Shown piece by piece: positions 1 through 8,860 of a stretch of DNA of 64,000 nt. How positions within the stretch are numbered: position 1 is the first letter of the stretch; the number at the start of each line of letters is the position of its first letter. A program made the translations under genes and the position numbers. This stretch comes from Eutrophocola sp964601805 (GTDB taxonomy: Bacteria > Pseudomonadota > Gammaproteobacteria > Pseudomonadales > Pseudohongiellaceae), in NCBI GenBank assembly GCA_964601805.1, contig CAZROW010000005.1, positions 4,242-68,241 on the forward strand. The letters run 5' to 3'. The notes under the pieces were generated by a model. That model saw only the letters and a list, made by a program, of their open reading frames with translations. It ran no database searches and was not told the origin of the DNA.

Positions 1-2254
1 CAGTGATATTGGCCAGCTCAAGTGGGAAGTTGAACGGGAACGGACCAACAACCGCGTTCGGGAAATCCGGTGACGTGTGCCACGGGCTTTCGTTGTTGCC
101 ACCAGTCGAACGGTTGATCAGCTCGCTACACAGTTCAATGACCTGGGCACGGTTCGGGTTGTCCGGATGGTTGCCCCAGGTAGTGTTGCGTGTGTTGACC
201 ATACAGGGGTCGGCACCGGGGAAGCCCACAACTCTGGTGCTGGCACCGGTGAACAGCTCGGACACGTTTGGTGCACGGTTGGCCTTCTGGTAACCGCCAC
301 GGAATCGTACGGTGTCGTTGACGGACCAGTCGACCAGGGCCTTGTAGGTCCAGATCTCACCGGCATAGTTCCAGTCGGAATAACGGGCACCGAGTTCCAG
401 GTTCAGCTCCTGGATGCCGGAAATGTCACGCAGTACCGGCACCAGCAGCTCGCCGTAGAATTCGTCCACTTCGGTCTTGCCCTGCGTATAGCTGGACGGG
501 AACAGACCGATCGGGTAGTTGGTGGAAGGTCTGACCAGCTGGAAATCCGGACGCCAGCGGAAAGAGTTCTCACGCGTGGTGGCACCTACCGCCGCCGCCA
601 TCATGCCGGCAGGCAGTTCAAAGACATCACCTGTGAGGTTGATCTCGATGATGTCCTGTTCGATCTCGGTGTTGTGCTTCATGTTGGTATTGATGGAATC
701 AATACAATCCTGAGACGGTGTGAAATCCTCGAACACCGGCAGGCCGGTCGTACACTGCACTTCGAAGAACAGGGGTGGTCCGACGGAATCCAGCAGGTTG
801 GCTCCCCAGTTCGGTGCAGTCACCACGTTGCGGTAGTTCTGCAGACCCGCGAATCCGTTCATCTCGGTGATCAGGGTGGTTTTACCGTGGGAGATGTAGG
901 CGTCGTAGGTCCAGGAGGTGTCACCGATGTTGCCGTCCACACCGAACATCATCTGGAACATGTCAGTGCTGTTCTTGGTGGCGCGGGCACCGACATAGTC
1001 CAGTGACTGTGACAGGGTGTAAGGCGCTGTCGGATCAGGACGTGAATCCAGCAGAGTCTGCAGCTGGGCGGGAATGGCACGACCGTCAACCGGAATGGTG
1101 GCCGCCCACTGTGAAGTGGCCGGTGCCCAGGTCAGGATGGTGTCGACCTGCATCTGGTTGTAACTGCCCTGCATGTAAACATTCAGGTTGTCCGAGAAAT
1201 CGTAATTGGCCCGGGCAAACATGGAGTAACGCTTCAGCGGCGTGGTGATCAGGCCGTAAGTCGTGTTGTTGTTCAGTACACCCGGGTTGGTGGTACCTTC
1301 ACCTGCCAGCTTGAATTCATCGTTCAACGGACCGGTGTAGTTTACGGCACCTTGAGAGGAGCTGTTCAGGAACAGGGTGCCGTCCGGATTGACATAGACT
1401 TCTTCTCCGGGTGCGGCAATGCCAGGACCGAAGATGGAAGCATAGGCATCATCACTTGGCTGGTTTCTGGTTGAAAATTCCAGGTTGGCATACTTGAAGG
1501 CACTGCCGCCTGTGGTGTTGGGATCGCGCCAGCCATCCACGTAGAAATCGCGATCAGCCTGGCGTACCGCCTGGCGCTCGGACGTGGACAGACCCAGCAT
1601 GACGTTGCCGCCGTTGCCGAAGTCACCGCCGATCAGGGCGCTGATGGTGGTTTCTTCACCATCGCCTTCCTGGGTGCCGGAAGTCTGCACGTTCAGGTTG
1701 AAGCCTTCAAAATTTTTCTTGAGGATGAAGTTGGTCACACCACCCATGGCGTCAGCACCGTACACGGCAGAAGCACCACCCGAGATAACTTCCACGCTTT
1801 GAATGGCAGCAGAAGGGATGGAGTTGATGTCGACGACCAACTGGGCGTTGGCTGGCTGGGCGCGACGTCCGTCAATGAGGACCAGGTTACGGTTGGCGCC
1901 GATACCACGCAGGTTCAAGGTGGCAATACCCGGTGTGTTGAAAGCACTGGGCTGTACGTCGGTCGAGCTGAACATGGTTTGAGCCGGCACGTACTGCGGC
2001 AGCTGGTTCATTGCTGCCTCCACGCCCAGGCTACTGATCTGGTCAAATGTTTCTTCGTTCACCGTCACGATCGGGCTGGTCGCTTCGTAATCACGACGCA
2101 CGATACGAGAACCGGTGACCACGATTTCCTCGAGATCATCCTGGCCAAGCACTGTGGAGGAGACACCGGGAAGTGTCATGCCCAGGGCAATGGCGATGGA
2201 GGTACTCAGGGCGGTCTTTCTCTTGATAGAGCTCAGGCTCTTTCCCTTATACAT
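1..2254 (-). CDS. TonB-dependent outer-membrane receptor, C-terminus beyond window
   Basis: Active uptake of a ligand across the outer membrane, powered by TonB. The reverse-strand reading frame is open from the ATG at 2254 to the window edge, giving about 751 residues with the end of the barrel missing. It has an export signal and then the TonB-box-like EEIVVTGSR. The plug motifs follow: LNLRGIGANRNLVLIDGRR, and VEVISGGASAVYGADAMGGVTN in the usual place. Barrel strands carry the family motif RFRGGYQKANRAPNVSELF. A GGGAG ribosome site lies just upstream of the ATG. The neighbouring arabinofuranosidase and arabinose pathway suggest an oligosaccharide ligand, but that is inference; the ligand cannot be read from sequence. 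Confidence 0.93.
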   Translation of the reverse strand, partial: MYKGKSLSSIKRKTALSTSIAIALGMTLPGVSSTVLGQDDLEEIVVTGSRIVRRDYEATSPIVTVNEETFDQISSLGVEAAMNQLPQYVPAQTMFSSTDVQPSAFNTPGIATLNLRGIGANRNLVLIDGRRAQPANAQLVVDINSIPSAAIQSVEVISGGASAVYGADAMGGVTNFILKKNFEGFNLNVQTSGTQEGDGEETTISALIGGDFGNGGNVMLGLSTSERQAVRQADRDFYVDGWRDPNTTGGSAFKYANLEFSTRNQPSDDAYASIFGPGIAAPGEEVYVNPDGTLFLNSSSQGAVNYTGPLNDEFKLAGEGTTNPGVLNNNTTYGLITTPLKRYSMFARANYDFSDNLNVYMQGSYNQMQVDTILTWAPATSQWAATIPVDGRAIPAQLQTLLDSRPDPTAPYTLSQSLDYVGARATKNSTDMFQMMFGVDGNIGDTSWTYDAYISHGKTTLITEMNGFAGLQNYRNVVTAPNWGANLLDSVGPPLFFEVQCTTGLPVFEDFTPSQDCIDSINTNMKHNTEIEQDIIEINLTGDVFELPAGMMAAAVGATTRENSFRWRPDFQLVRPSTNYPIGLFPSSYTQGKTEVDEFYGELLVPVLRDISGIQELNLELGARYSDWNYAGEIWTYKALVDWSVNDTVRFRGGYQKANRAPNVSELFTGASTRVVGFPGADPCMVNTRNTTWGNHPDNPNRAQVIELCSELINRSTGGNNESPWHTSPDFPNAVVGPFPFNFPLELANIT

Positions 2255-2465
2255 TTGGGTTTCTCCCTTAGTATGGATAGTTGTGTTAATTATGTTGCGA
2301 ACAAAGGCCTTCGTCTTGCTGCTGATTACTGCATTCAGGCAGGAGACGAAAAGTTTCTCCCTGATTCAGGGCGCTTGTGTCCACAGTTACGCGTTCCCCT
2401 TGCACTACTAGATTTTCTGTCTTCCCTGTACTTTTACGCTCCTTTTTTATTCCTAGTAAGTATAT

Positions 2466-2482
2466 GAATTTGCTGCAAATTC
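2466..2482. promoter_or_regulatory. Perfect 17-bp palindrome, candidate operator
   Basis: GAATTTGCTGCAAATTC reads the same on both strands around a central T (8+1+8). It lies 212 bases upstream of the TonB receptor start and nowhere near a stop codon, so an operator is more likely than a terminator. The cognate regulator is unknown. Confidence 0.45.
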
Positions 2483-2548
2483 AATCATTTTGCAGCCAAT
2501 GTGCAAGGAAGGTGCGAAGAATAGCGGGTAACGAACTGATCGTCCAGT

Positions 2549-2560
2549 ATTGTTGACGAT
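2549..2560. promoter_or_regulatory. Degenerate ATTGTTAACAAT-like site
   Basis: ATTGTTGACGAT matches the palindrome ATTGTTAACAAT at 10 of 12 positions. The perfect copies are at 25304, 38981 and 55063. It sits about 300 bases upstream of the TonB receptor. On its own it could be chance. Confidence 0.25.
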
Positions 2561-2578
2561 TAATTGAGTTATCTGAAA

Positions 2579-2593
2579 GACCCTTTTCGGGTC
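2579..2593 (-). terminator. Short hairpin at the end of the SnoaL operon
   Basis: GACCC and GGGTC form a 5-bp stem with a 5-base loop, followed on the minus strand by CTTTC. The TGA of the SnoaL-like gene overlaps the stem. The stem is short and the T-run poor, so this is a weak terminator at best. Confidence 0.4.
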
Positions 2594-3659
2594 AGTTTGC
2601 GGCGTTGCCGGCTTTCATGGCGGCATCCCAATGTTCGGCAATACGGCCATCTTCAATACGGAACATGTCGAACCAGGTGGTGGTGTAGATTCTGCCGGCG
2701 TGGACAGGATGCGGATATTCAAAACGCAGTGCCAGGACCACGAGATCGCCTTCGGCTACCACCGCAACGACATCATCCCTGATGCTGCTGGCAATGGGCA
2801 GGTCTTCGCGACTGGCAAAGTAGGCCTTGAAGCCCGCAAGCCCGGTAGCGGCATTGGGATTGTGCTGGATATAGTCTTCACTCAGGTAAATATCGGCCAG
2901 TTCCTCGTGTCCGGCATCAATGACCTGGCGCCAGAGATCAAATACCAGGCGCTTGTTGGTTTCCAGTTCGGGATCTTCTGCTTCCAGCAGGGCGTACTGG
3001 TCATCGCCAGACGCCCCGGTAACCAGTTGGGGGCCGCCATCTTCGGGCAGCAGCACTTCCGGCCCCGGAGGGGTCTGTACCGAGTGCCAGTGCTCTGCCA
3101 GGCGACCGTCCTCTATGCGAAAGAGGTTGAAGTGAGTGGTGGTATAGGTACCGATGCCGTCGGGTTCAGGCAATGTTTCCACCAGGGTCATGGCCACCAG
3201 GTCACCCTCGGCAATGATGGATACCAGGGGAGGTGAAACCAGTTCGGGAATGGGGTCCAGGCGGGGTACAACCGAGAAAATCTGCTTGAATGCTTCACGC
3301 CCGGTAGGCAGCACCGGGCTATGCTGGATGTAATGTTCCTGTTGCATGGTATCTGCCAGTTCCACCTGCCCGGCATTTACGATGCTGCGCCAGAAATCAA
3401 AGACCAGGCGTTTGTTCCTGGCCAGCTCGGGGTCGCCATGGTCAAGCAGGGACAGGGGATCGGGATGTCCTGTTACCCTGACCGCTTCACCGAATACTGC
3501 AGCGGCAGCGGGTGGTGCCAGTGAGTTCTCAGCAGCGGCGGTATCCAAGCCGGCAGTCTGGCAACCTGTGGTAAGCAGGATGGCGACAAGCGTAAGTAAT
3601 ACCGGTGAAAAATGTTTACCGGTGTGGTGGCGACAGGCTGTCTGGCAGGACGGTAGCAT
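2592..3659 (-). CDS. Lipoprotein with two SnoaL-like (NTF2-fold) domains
   Basis: A 355-aa lipoprotein with two tandem SnoaL-like domains of unknown activity. The lipobox LTTGC has its cysteine at about residue 33. The two copies align with each other: ELARNKRLVFDFWRSIVNAG with ELETNKRLVFDLWRQVIDAG, and later the shared FRIEDGR.AEHW. SnoaL domains are small alpha+beta barrels found in cyclases, isomerases and non-enzymes; each copy here keeps a YIQH segment. I chose the ATG at 3659, one base after the upstream stop, because GAGGAA sits just before it; an in-frame start at 3755 would lie inside the neighbour. It is the last gene of a four-gene operon of exported proteins. Confidence 0.8.
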   Translation of the reverse strand: MLPSCQTACRHHTGKHFSPVLLTLVAILLTTGCQTAGLDTAAAENSLAPPAAAAVFGEAVRVTGHPDPLSLLDHGDPELARNKRLVFDFWRSIVNAGQVELADTMQQEHYIQHSPVLPTGREAFKQIFSVVPRLDPIPELVSPPLVSIIAEGDLVAMTLVETLPEPDGIGTYTTTHFNLFRIEDGRLAEHWHSVQTPPGPEVLLPEDGGPQLVTGASGDDQYALLEAEDPELETNKRLVFDLWRQVIDAGHEELADIYLSEDYIQHNPNAATGLAGFKAYFASREDLPIASSIRDDVVAVVAEGDLVVLALRFEYPHPVHAGRIYTTTWFDMFRIEDGRIAEHWDAAMKAGNAAN

Positions 3660-3660
3660 C

Positions 3661-4059
3661 TTATTCCTCATCCGGGACCTTGGTGCCGCCAAAAAATACC
3701 GGGCGACCGTCGGCAAAGGTGATATTGGCACCGACCGCGCGCAAGCTGCCATCACGGGCGCCGTATCCGGTAATGATCAGTTCTGAACCTACCGGTATGG
3801 AATCCCTGGTGATGCCATTGCGGTACAGGGCATTGGGACTGCCGCCTTCGATGCGCCAGGTTTCGGTGATCCCTTCCTCGTTGACGACATCAATGTGAAT
3901 CCAGGAGTGAGGGTTGATCAGTTCCACCTTGTTGACAGTGCCATGCAGTTCCAGCGGCAGGTTGACGTCAAAGGACGAGGCAAAGGCATGGTGGGCCTGT
4001 GCTGTCAGCGGCAGCAGGTTCAGTGTCAATACAAGCAATAGTGTTCTGGATGTCTGCAC
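3661..4059 (-). CDS. DUF6152 family exported protein
   Basis: A 132-aa protein with a signal peptide ending in AQAHHAF. It has the DUF6152 pattern: the His pair after the signal, G.V..VE.INPHSWIHIDV, W.IEGG.PN.L.R.G, then G.E..ITGYGARDGS and a final DGR. The function is unknown. The start is GTG at 4059, supported by AGAGGAGGAA upstream. It begins 3 bases after the stop of the 329-aa GHWEG-motif protein and ends one base before the SnoaL lipoprotein, so all are co-translated. In the four other pairs in this window the DUF6152 gene precedes its partner; here the order is reversed. Confidence 0.85.
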   Translation of the reverse strand: MQTSRTLLLVLTLNLLPLTAQAHHAFASSFDVNLPLELHGTVNKVELINPHSWIHIDVVNEEGITETWRIEGGSPNALYRNGITRDSIPVGSELIITGYGARDGSLRAVGANITFADGRPVFFGGTKVPDEE

Positions 4060-4062
4060 GCG

Positions 4063-5052
4063 CTATTCCTCCTCTGCTGCACGGGCGGCACTGAGCACAT
4101 CAACGATGCCGTAGTTGCCCTCGTGACAGGCGTATTCAAACATGGGACCGGTGGTGCGTTGCATGTGAAATTCACCCGACCAGGAGCTGGTAAAGGTGGC
4201 GGGATCATCCACGGTGAACTGGTACAACATGGTATCCGGCGAGACCATGGTGAAGCGCTCGGTCACCTTGCCATCGGTGGAGATGGAGGGGATACCCCGG
4301 CCGGTGATGCCCGTGAAGTTGGTGGTTTCCACGACGATGGTGTCACCTTCCCAGTGGCCGCGGGAGCGCCCGTACCACTGACCGATGTTCGCTGCTATCG
4401 GCTCCCTGTCATCCAGTGGAATGATGCGCGGATCCTGCATCATCTCCTGCATGAACACGAAATGGTCTTCGGTCTGCACGGCCTTGGCATTGTTGTTGTA
4501 GCCGGTGGGCAACATGGGCGGGCCATTGTGGGGCCAGACAATACAGCGTTCCTGCAGCATCCTGTCCTGGGCACTGTCGGTGGCATGGGCCTGGTAATAG
4601 GCCTGGCGCTCGGCCCGCAGTGAGGCTGCCGCCGGTGTCATGTCCGGGATGCGACCATTTGGTGGATCGTAAATGATGGAGGTTCTCAGGTTTGTAGCGC
4701 GTACATTCTGGCTGGCATGCAAGCCGTAATCGTCAAAGCCGTAGTGCACATCAGCCTGTGTGCCTGGCTCGGTTTCCTCGACTTCCAGGCGCTCGGCTTC
4801 AAATTCGGCAAACTCCTCGGGCGTAAAAAATTCCTTGCCGGCCAGGGACGGGGGACGTTCAAGTGGTGTGACCGTGGTCATGGACCAGTATCCCTGGAAA
4901 TCCGGCTTGCCGTAGTCGGTGCGCGGTATATCGCCTGCATTGTCGGCCTGGGCTAATGCCAGGCTCAAGGGCATGACGGATAGGGCTGCCAGTGTCAGTG
5001 GCAGATAACTCTTTTTGGAAAATAAAAGAGAACGGACAGTGAAGTCAGTCAT
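4063..5052 (-). CDS. Exported GHWEGDTLVV-motif protein, paralogue 1
   Basis: A 329-aa protein with a Sec signal peptide (cleavage near LALAQA). It belongs to an uncharacterised, beta-rich family seen seven times in this window. The core RGHWEGDTIVVETTNF is followed by VTERF, a DPATFTSSW segment and a C-terminal FEYACHEGNY. I know this last motif from many unannotated secreted proteins, notably in Acidobacteria, but no function is established. The ATG at 5052 overlaps the upstream stop by 8 bases and has GGAGG before it, so translation is coupled. Earlier in the protein, RCIVWPHNGPPMLPTGYNNN is well ordered, and its Cys may pair with the C-terminal one (inference). Confidence 0.75.
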   Translation of the reverse strand: MTDFTVRSLLFSKKSYLPLTLAALSVMPLSLALAQADNAGDIPRTDYGKPDFQGYWSMTTVTPLERPPSLAGKEFFTPEEFAEFEAERLEVEETEPGTQADVHYGFDDYGLHASQNVRATNLRTSIIYDPPNGRIPDMTPAAASLRAERQAYYQAHATDSAQDRMLQERCIVWPHNGPPMLPTGYNNNAKAVQTEDHFVFMQEMMQDPRIIPLDDREPIAANIGQWYGRSRGHWEGDTIVVETTNFTGITGRGIPSISTDGKVTERFTMVSPDTMLYQFTVDDPATFTSSWSGEFHMQRTTGPMFEYACHEGNYGIVDVLSAARAAEEE

Positions 5053-5872
5053 TGTCTGAACCTCCGCTGGAGTCATTCGTGGTTTTTTTCAGGTGACCAT
5101 ACATGAGCTCTTCCGCAAACTCGACACATTTGAATTCGAGAAACTCCGGGTTTTCATTCACATGCCGGTACAGGGTCATGGCAATGGTCCAGGGTTCACT
5201 ATAGACCGTGGGGTCTTCTATGGTGGCTTCGTATTGCAGGTGATCGGCATAAAGCAGGGTGTAGCGTTCCGTCACCCTGGCATTGGCAGACGCAAAATTG
5301 CCTGCACGATCCAGCCAGCTCTGGCCGTTCAGGCCCGTGACTTCCACCACCAGGGTGTTGCCTTCCCAGTGACCGTTTGACCAGCCCATCCAGCTGTCAA
5401 ATGGCGCTGCCATATGCTCTTCGAGGTTGATGGTGCGCGTGGCTGACGCGTACTGGTAGGCGATGAAAATTTCCGAGTCAGTCTGGAATACCTGGAAGGG
5501 GTAAGGCATGTAGGTGGCTCGGGGTACACCCGGGCGAAAGCACTTGGCTTCCGGGTCTTCCGTACGACGATTGGCAAAGTTCAGGTCACGTTGGGCCAGC
5601 GCCTCGGGCAGGTAGGGAATAGTGCCGGTGCTCACAAAGCCCTTGCCGGGTGGTACGGCCGCGATGGCGCCGAGTTGTTCGGTACTGCCCTGCCGGGCGG
5701 CATGGGGTTCGAGATCAAAGTTGGCCGTATTGAGTACCTGCCAGACACCATTGAGATTCGGTGTGGTCGGGGTTGGTGCGGTGTCGGCCATGCCCGTCTC
5801 CGGTGCCGGCCCTTCTTGTGGCGTACAGGCAACAGCCAGCAACAAGCCGACCAGTGAAATAAACCTGAACAT
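5045..5872 (-). CDS. GHWEGDTLVV-motif lipoprotein, paralogue 2
   Basis: A 275-aa lipoprotein with the lipobox LAVAC near residue 16, so probably anchored in a membrane facing the periplasm. It carries NGHWEGNTLVVEVTGL, then VTERYTLL, IEDPTVYSEPW and LEFKCVEF, the same order of motifs as the downstream gene. An upstream Cys lies in EAKCFRPGVPRATYMPYPF. I took the ATG at 5872 because GGGGAT lies at the right distance; a start at 5890 would put residues before the hydrophobic signal. It is the first gene of the operon ending at 2592. Two divergent paralogues side by side suggest subunits or a duplicated role. Function unknown. Confidence 0.72.
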   Translation of the reverse strand: MFRFISLVGLLLAVACTPQEGPAPETGMADTAPTPTTPNLNGVWQVLNTANFDLEPHAARQGSTEQLGAIAAVPPGKGFVSTGTIPYLPEALAQRDLNFANRRTEDPEAKCFRPGVPRATYMPYPFQVFQTDSEIFIAYQYASATRTINLEEHMAAPFDSWMGWSNGHWEGNTLVVEVTGLNGQSWLDRAGNFASANARVTERYTLLYADHLQYEATIEDPTVYSEPWTIAMTLYRHVNENPEFLEFKCVEFAEELMYGHLKKTTNDSSGGSDND

Positions 5873-5972
5873 GGATGATCCCCAAATCATTGTTGTTTGT
5901 TATTGCCAGAGCGTGCCACAGAATCCTAGCACGACTGCCCCGGACTACATCAAGTAGGCAGCAAGTATGCCG

Positions 5973-5992
5973 GGACAACCGGCTGGTTGTCC
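5973..5992. terminator. 8-bp hairpin after the arabinofuranosidase gene
   Basis: GGACAACC and GGTTGTCC pair perfectly around the loop GGCT. It lies about 95 bases beyond the GH51 stop, between two minus-strand transcription units. There is no T-run on either side, so it may instead be an mRNA-stabilising hairpin or part of the next promoter. Confidence 0.4.
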
Positions 5993-6085
5993 TGAAAGCT
6001 TACGGGAAAGACCGGAAAAATCCCGAAACACATGCTTCTCGAGTGGTTTCGTGGATTACTGCCGGCACCGGCACTCCCAATGGGC

Positions 6086-7705
6086 TCAGTCCGGATCTAT
6101 TGTCCCGATAAGCTGGGTGAAGGAGTGGGCAGGAAAGGTGTAGCGGAACTGCTCGCCACGTACGCGAATATCGTCTTTTTGCTCGGTCCGCACGGGTTCG
6201 CCGGAGAAGCCGTTGGTGGTTTTGATGTCCGGGCCGTTAACCTCATACACTACCATGTTGCCCCTGAACTCGCCTGTCTGGGAAATGATGTCGGTGCTGA
6301 TGGCCTCGTCCTTGTGACGGTTGACCACGTTGATGATGACTGTGCCGTCATCTTCATAAGTTGCCGACACATCCAGGTAGGGGACGCCGGTTTGTTGTGT
6401 GCTGGCTTCGGCCATGCCGGCGGAGAAGTTTTCCGTATCGAAAGTATCCGAGTCCACGAAAACATCCAGTGCGGTGCCATGGGCATTCTGGGCAAACAGT
6501 TGCAGGGGATAGAAAATGGTCTGGTGGAACATACCGTCCTCGCTGGTAAAAATCGGGGCGATCACGTTGACCAGCTGGGCCATGTTGGCAATTTTCACGA
6601 TGTCGGCATTGCGAATGAAGGTGTTGAGAAAGCCGGAGACCACCAGCACATCTTCCAGGTTGTACTGTTCCTCGAGAGCGCGTACGCCGACCACGTCGGC
6701 ACCACCACGGGCGCGGTACCAGACATTCCATTCGTCCCAGGCCACGTAGATGGGATCACGATCACCGCGACCGGTGGCATTGGACATGGCGATATTGATC
6801 AGGCCCCTGAGTTGCTGGGTGCGCTCATCCATGATGTTGGGTGTCGTCATGAAGTTGTAATAGTCATCCGCCGGGTTGCCCACGTACATGTGGATGGCGA
6901 TGTAATCAATCACATCACGCATTTCATTGAGTACATAGCCGTTCCAGCCCATGGGGTCTGAACCGGGTCGGTAGTCGGATGAGCCGGCGGCAACCAGTTT
7001 GATTGAGGGGTCGGTCAGGCGCATGACCTTGGCGGTTTCAATGGCCTTCTTGGCATAGTCTTCCTTGTTCAGGTGGCCGATCTGCCAGCCGCCATCCATC
7101 TCGTTGCCCAGGCTCCAGTACTTGATATTCCAGGGTTCCTCATAGCCATGTTGCTTGCGCAGTTCGGCATAGTAGGGGCCATCGGCGACATTGGTGTATT
7201 CCACCCACTGCTGGGCTTCCTCGAAAGTACCGCTGCCCATGTTGATGGCGAAGTAGGGTTCGGCGTCGATTTTCCTGACAAACTCCATGAACTCGTTGGT
7301 GCCGAAGCTGTTGTCTTCCAGTCGCGACCAGGCCAGTTCCATGCGCGTCGGGCGCTCCTCAACCGGACCAACACCGTCTTTCCAGTGATAGTTGGACACG
7401 AAATTGCCACCCGGATAGCGCAGCATGGTGACGTTGAGATCCCGTGTGGCCTCCATGACATCAGTGCGAAAGCCGTCGGCATCGGCCAGTGGTGAACCCG
7501 GTTCATAGACGCCGCCATAAACGGCACGGCCAAGGTGTTCCAGAAAGTTGCCATAGATAAGGGGGCTGACTTCGCCGATGGTGCGGTCAACATCAATCTT
7601 GATGCGGGCATCCTGTGCCAGTGCCTGTTCCAGTAAAAGCACCGGTGAAAGCAGGCAGGCAAGAATCAGTGTGACGAGGTGGCGGCAAAGACTTGGTCTG
7701 GACAT
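6086..7705 (-). CDS. Secreted GH51 alpha-L-arabinofuranosidase
   Basis: Hydrolyses terminal alpha-L-arabinofuranosyl links in arabinan, arabinoxylan or arabinogalactan. It is 539 aa with a Sec signal peptide ending near EQALAQ. The GH51 retaining pair is visible: the acid/base Glu202 in WSLGNEMDGGW and the nucleophile Glu325 in YVAWDEWNVWY. SPLIYGNFLEHLGRAVYGG and MLRYPGGNFVSNYHWKDGVG are further family hallmarks. A C-terminal beta domain ends with RYTFPAHSFTQL. Many GH51 enzymes are cytosolic; the export signal here puts hydrolysis in the periplasm or outside. AAAGGGTG precedes the ATG. It is divergent from an FAH-family dehydratase across a shared palindrome. Confidence 0.95.
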   Translation of the reverse strand: MSRPSLCRHLVTLILACLLSPVLLLEQALAQDARIKIDVDRTIGEVSPLIYGNFLEHLGRAVYGGVYEPGSPLADADGFRTDVMEATRDLNVTMLRYPGGNFVSNYHWKDGVGPVEERPTRMELAWSRLEDNSFGTNEFMEFVRKIDAEPYFAINMGSGTFEEAQQWVEYTNVADGPYYAELRKQHGYEEPWNIKYWSLGNEMDGGWQIGHLNKEDYAKKAIETAKVMRLTDPSIKLVAAGSSDYRPGSDPMGWNGYVLNEMRDVIDYIAIHMYVGNPADDYYNFMTTPNIMDERTQQLRGLINIAMSNATGRGDRDPIYVAWDEWNVWYRARGGADVVGVRALEEQYNLEDVLVVSGFLNTFIRNADIVKIANMAQLVNVIAPIFTSEDGMFHQTIFYPLQLFAQNAHGTALDVFVDSDTFDTENFSAGMAEASTQQTGVPYLDVSATYEDDGTVIINVVNRHKDEAISTDIISQTGEFRGNMVVYEVNGPDIKTTNGFSGEPVRTEQKDDIRVRGEQFRYTFPAHSFTQLIGTIDPD

Positions 7706-7778
7706 GGAAACACCCTTTGAATGGTTTGTGATGACTTTTTGTTTTTATCGTTATTGTTTTTTATTATTCTTGGTTTGC

Positions 7779-7797
7779 CCAATCATCATATGATTGG
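7779..7797. promoter_or_regulatory. 19-bp palindrome with TCATATGA core, candidate operator
   Basis: CCAATCATCATATGATTGG is a perfect inverted repeat (8+3+8) between the divergent arabinofuranosidase and FAH-dehydratase genes. The 13-mer AATCATCATATGA (7781-7793) recurs exactly at 25256-25268, and the TCATATGA core recurs in the palindrome at the GntR regulator gene. It is a likely site for that regulator, by inference. Confidence 0.5.
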
Positions 7798-7938
7798 TGA
7801 TAACGGAAGCTTAGTGAGGAAAAAAGCGGATGTCCAGTTTCGCGATCCCGGTTCCGCGACCCGCAAAAGCAACTGCTATACACTATGCTCCCGTTCACCT
7901 ACCGCTATTGGCTTTTAAAGCAGGACACTGACAGGCCT

Positions 7939-8775
7939 ATGAAGATATATAACACTGCCGCGGGCATCCTGATGGAGCATGCCGGCGATTATCGTCTCGA
8001 CACCGATACAGCCTGGGATGACCTGATGACACAGGATGCCATTCATGACTGGCTGGAATCCCGCCACGGCACCCTGCCGGTGTGCGAGGATCCGCAACAA
8101 CTGCTGGCCGGAGTACAACCGCCGCCCATGGCTAACCAGGAGTTGTGGGCTAGCGGAGTGACTTACCAGCGCAGCAAGGAGGAAAGGCAGGAAGAATCGA
8201 AGGATGCTGGCGGCGGGGATTTCTACCAGCGTGTGTACGAAGCAGACAGACCCGAGCTGTTCTTCAAGGCCACGCGGCAGCGCACGGTAGGCAACAATGA
8301 CAAGGTTCGCATTCGGGCCGATTCCTCCTGGGATGTACCGGAACCCGAACTGGTGCTAGCACTCAACCATCGCGGCGAGATTATCGGGTATTCCATCGGC
8401 AACGACATGAGTTCGCGCAGCATTGAGGGTGAAAACCCGCTGTACCTGCCGCAGGCAAAAACCTATGACGGCTGCGCTGCTCTCGGTCCCTGTGTGCTGA
8501 TTACCCGGGAGCCTATTGCCAGCGATTCAATGATACGGCTGGAAATTCAACGCGGGGGAGAACCGGTTTATACCGGCGAGGTGTCGATCAGCATGATCAC
8601 CCGCAGTTTCGAGGACCTGGCCGCTTTCCTGTTCCGCGAATGCAGTTTCCCGCATGGCGCCTTCCTGATGACCGGCACCGGCATCGTCCCGGATAGTCCT
8701 TTCACCCTGGCCAGTGGCGATGTCATCAGCATCACTATTGACCACATCGGTACGCTCATCAATACCGTCACCTGA
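7939..8775 (+). CDS. FAH-family 2-keto-3-deoxy-sugar-acid dehydratase
   Basis: A 278-aa fumarylacetoacetate-hydrolase-superfamily protein. It resembles the KdaD/XylX-type 2-keto-3-deoxypentonate dehydratases, which make alpha-ketoglutaric semialdehyde. Features seen: WASGVTYQRSKEERQEES, YEADRPELFFKA, DSSWDVPEPELVL with metal-binding acids, and GNDMSSRSIEGENPLYLPQA. Family knowledge gives the reaction; the exact sugar is not set by sequence. Because AraD1 is also present at 9991, this may serve a second substrate such as 2-keto-3-deoxy-D-xylonate. I placed the start at 7939, where the conserved N-terminus begins; an in-frame ATG at 7885 is possible. It is divergent from the arabinofuranosidase. 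Confidence 0.82.
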   Translation: MKIYNTAAGILMEHAGDYRLDTDTAWDDLMTQDAIHDWLESRHGTLPVCEDPQQLLAGVQPPPMANQELWASGVTYQRSKEERQEESKDAGGGDFYQRVYEADRPELFFKATRQRTVGNNDKVRIRADSSWDVPEPELVLALNHRGEIIGYSIGNDMSSRSIEGENPLYLPQAKTYDGCAALGPCVLITREPIASDSMIRLEIQRGGEPVYTGEVSISMITRSFEDLAAFLFRECSFPHGAFLMTGTGIVPDSPFTLASGDVISITIDHIGTLINTVT

Positions 8776-8788
8776 CCTGAACCATAGG

Positions 8789-8838
8789 AACAAGGGCTGT
8801 CCCTATTGGCCATAAATGGAGAAAGCCCCTTGTTGTTA
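8789..8838. terminator. Bidirectional terminator between convergent genes
   Basis: AACAAGGGCT pairs with AGCCCCTTGTT with one bulged C and a loop of about 24 bases, followed by a T-rich run on the plus strand. It sits in the 85-base gap between the FAH dehydratase and the convergent esterase. Confidence 0.5.
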
Positions 8839-8860
8839 TTTGTTTGTTATCTGTGTGCTG

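Larger units (their letters stand above)
2255..2591. other. Intergenic leader of the TonB receptor
   Basis: No gene is visible in these 337 bases. The stretch is AT-rich near the receptor start. It carries a perfect 17-bp palindrome (2466-2482), a degenerate copy of the TTGTTAACAA-type palindrome (2549-2560) and, at its far end, a short hairpin that probably ends the neighbouring operon. Confidence 0.6.

Noticed and set aside
77..1006. Long plus-strand open frame (309 codons)
   Set aside because: It is the antisense of the TonB receptor, whose motifs are clear on the minus strand; the frame has no domain or ribosome site.
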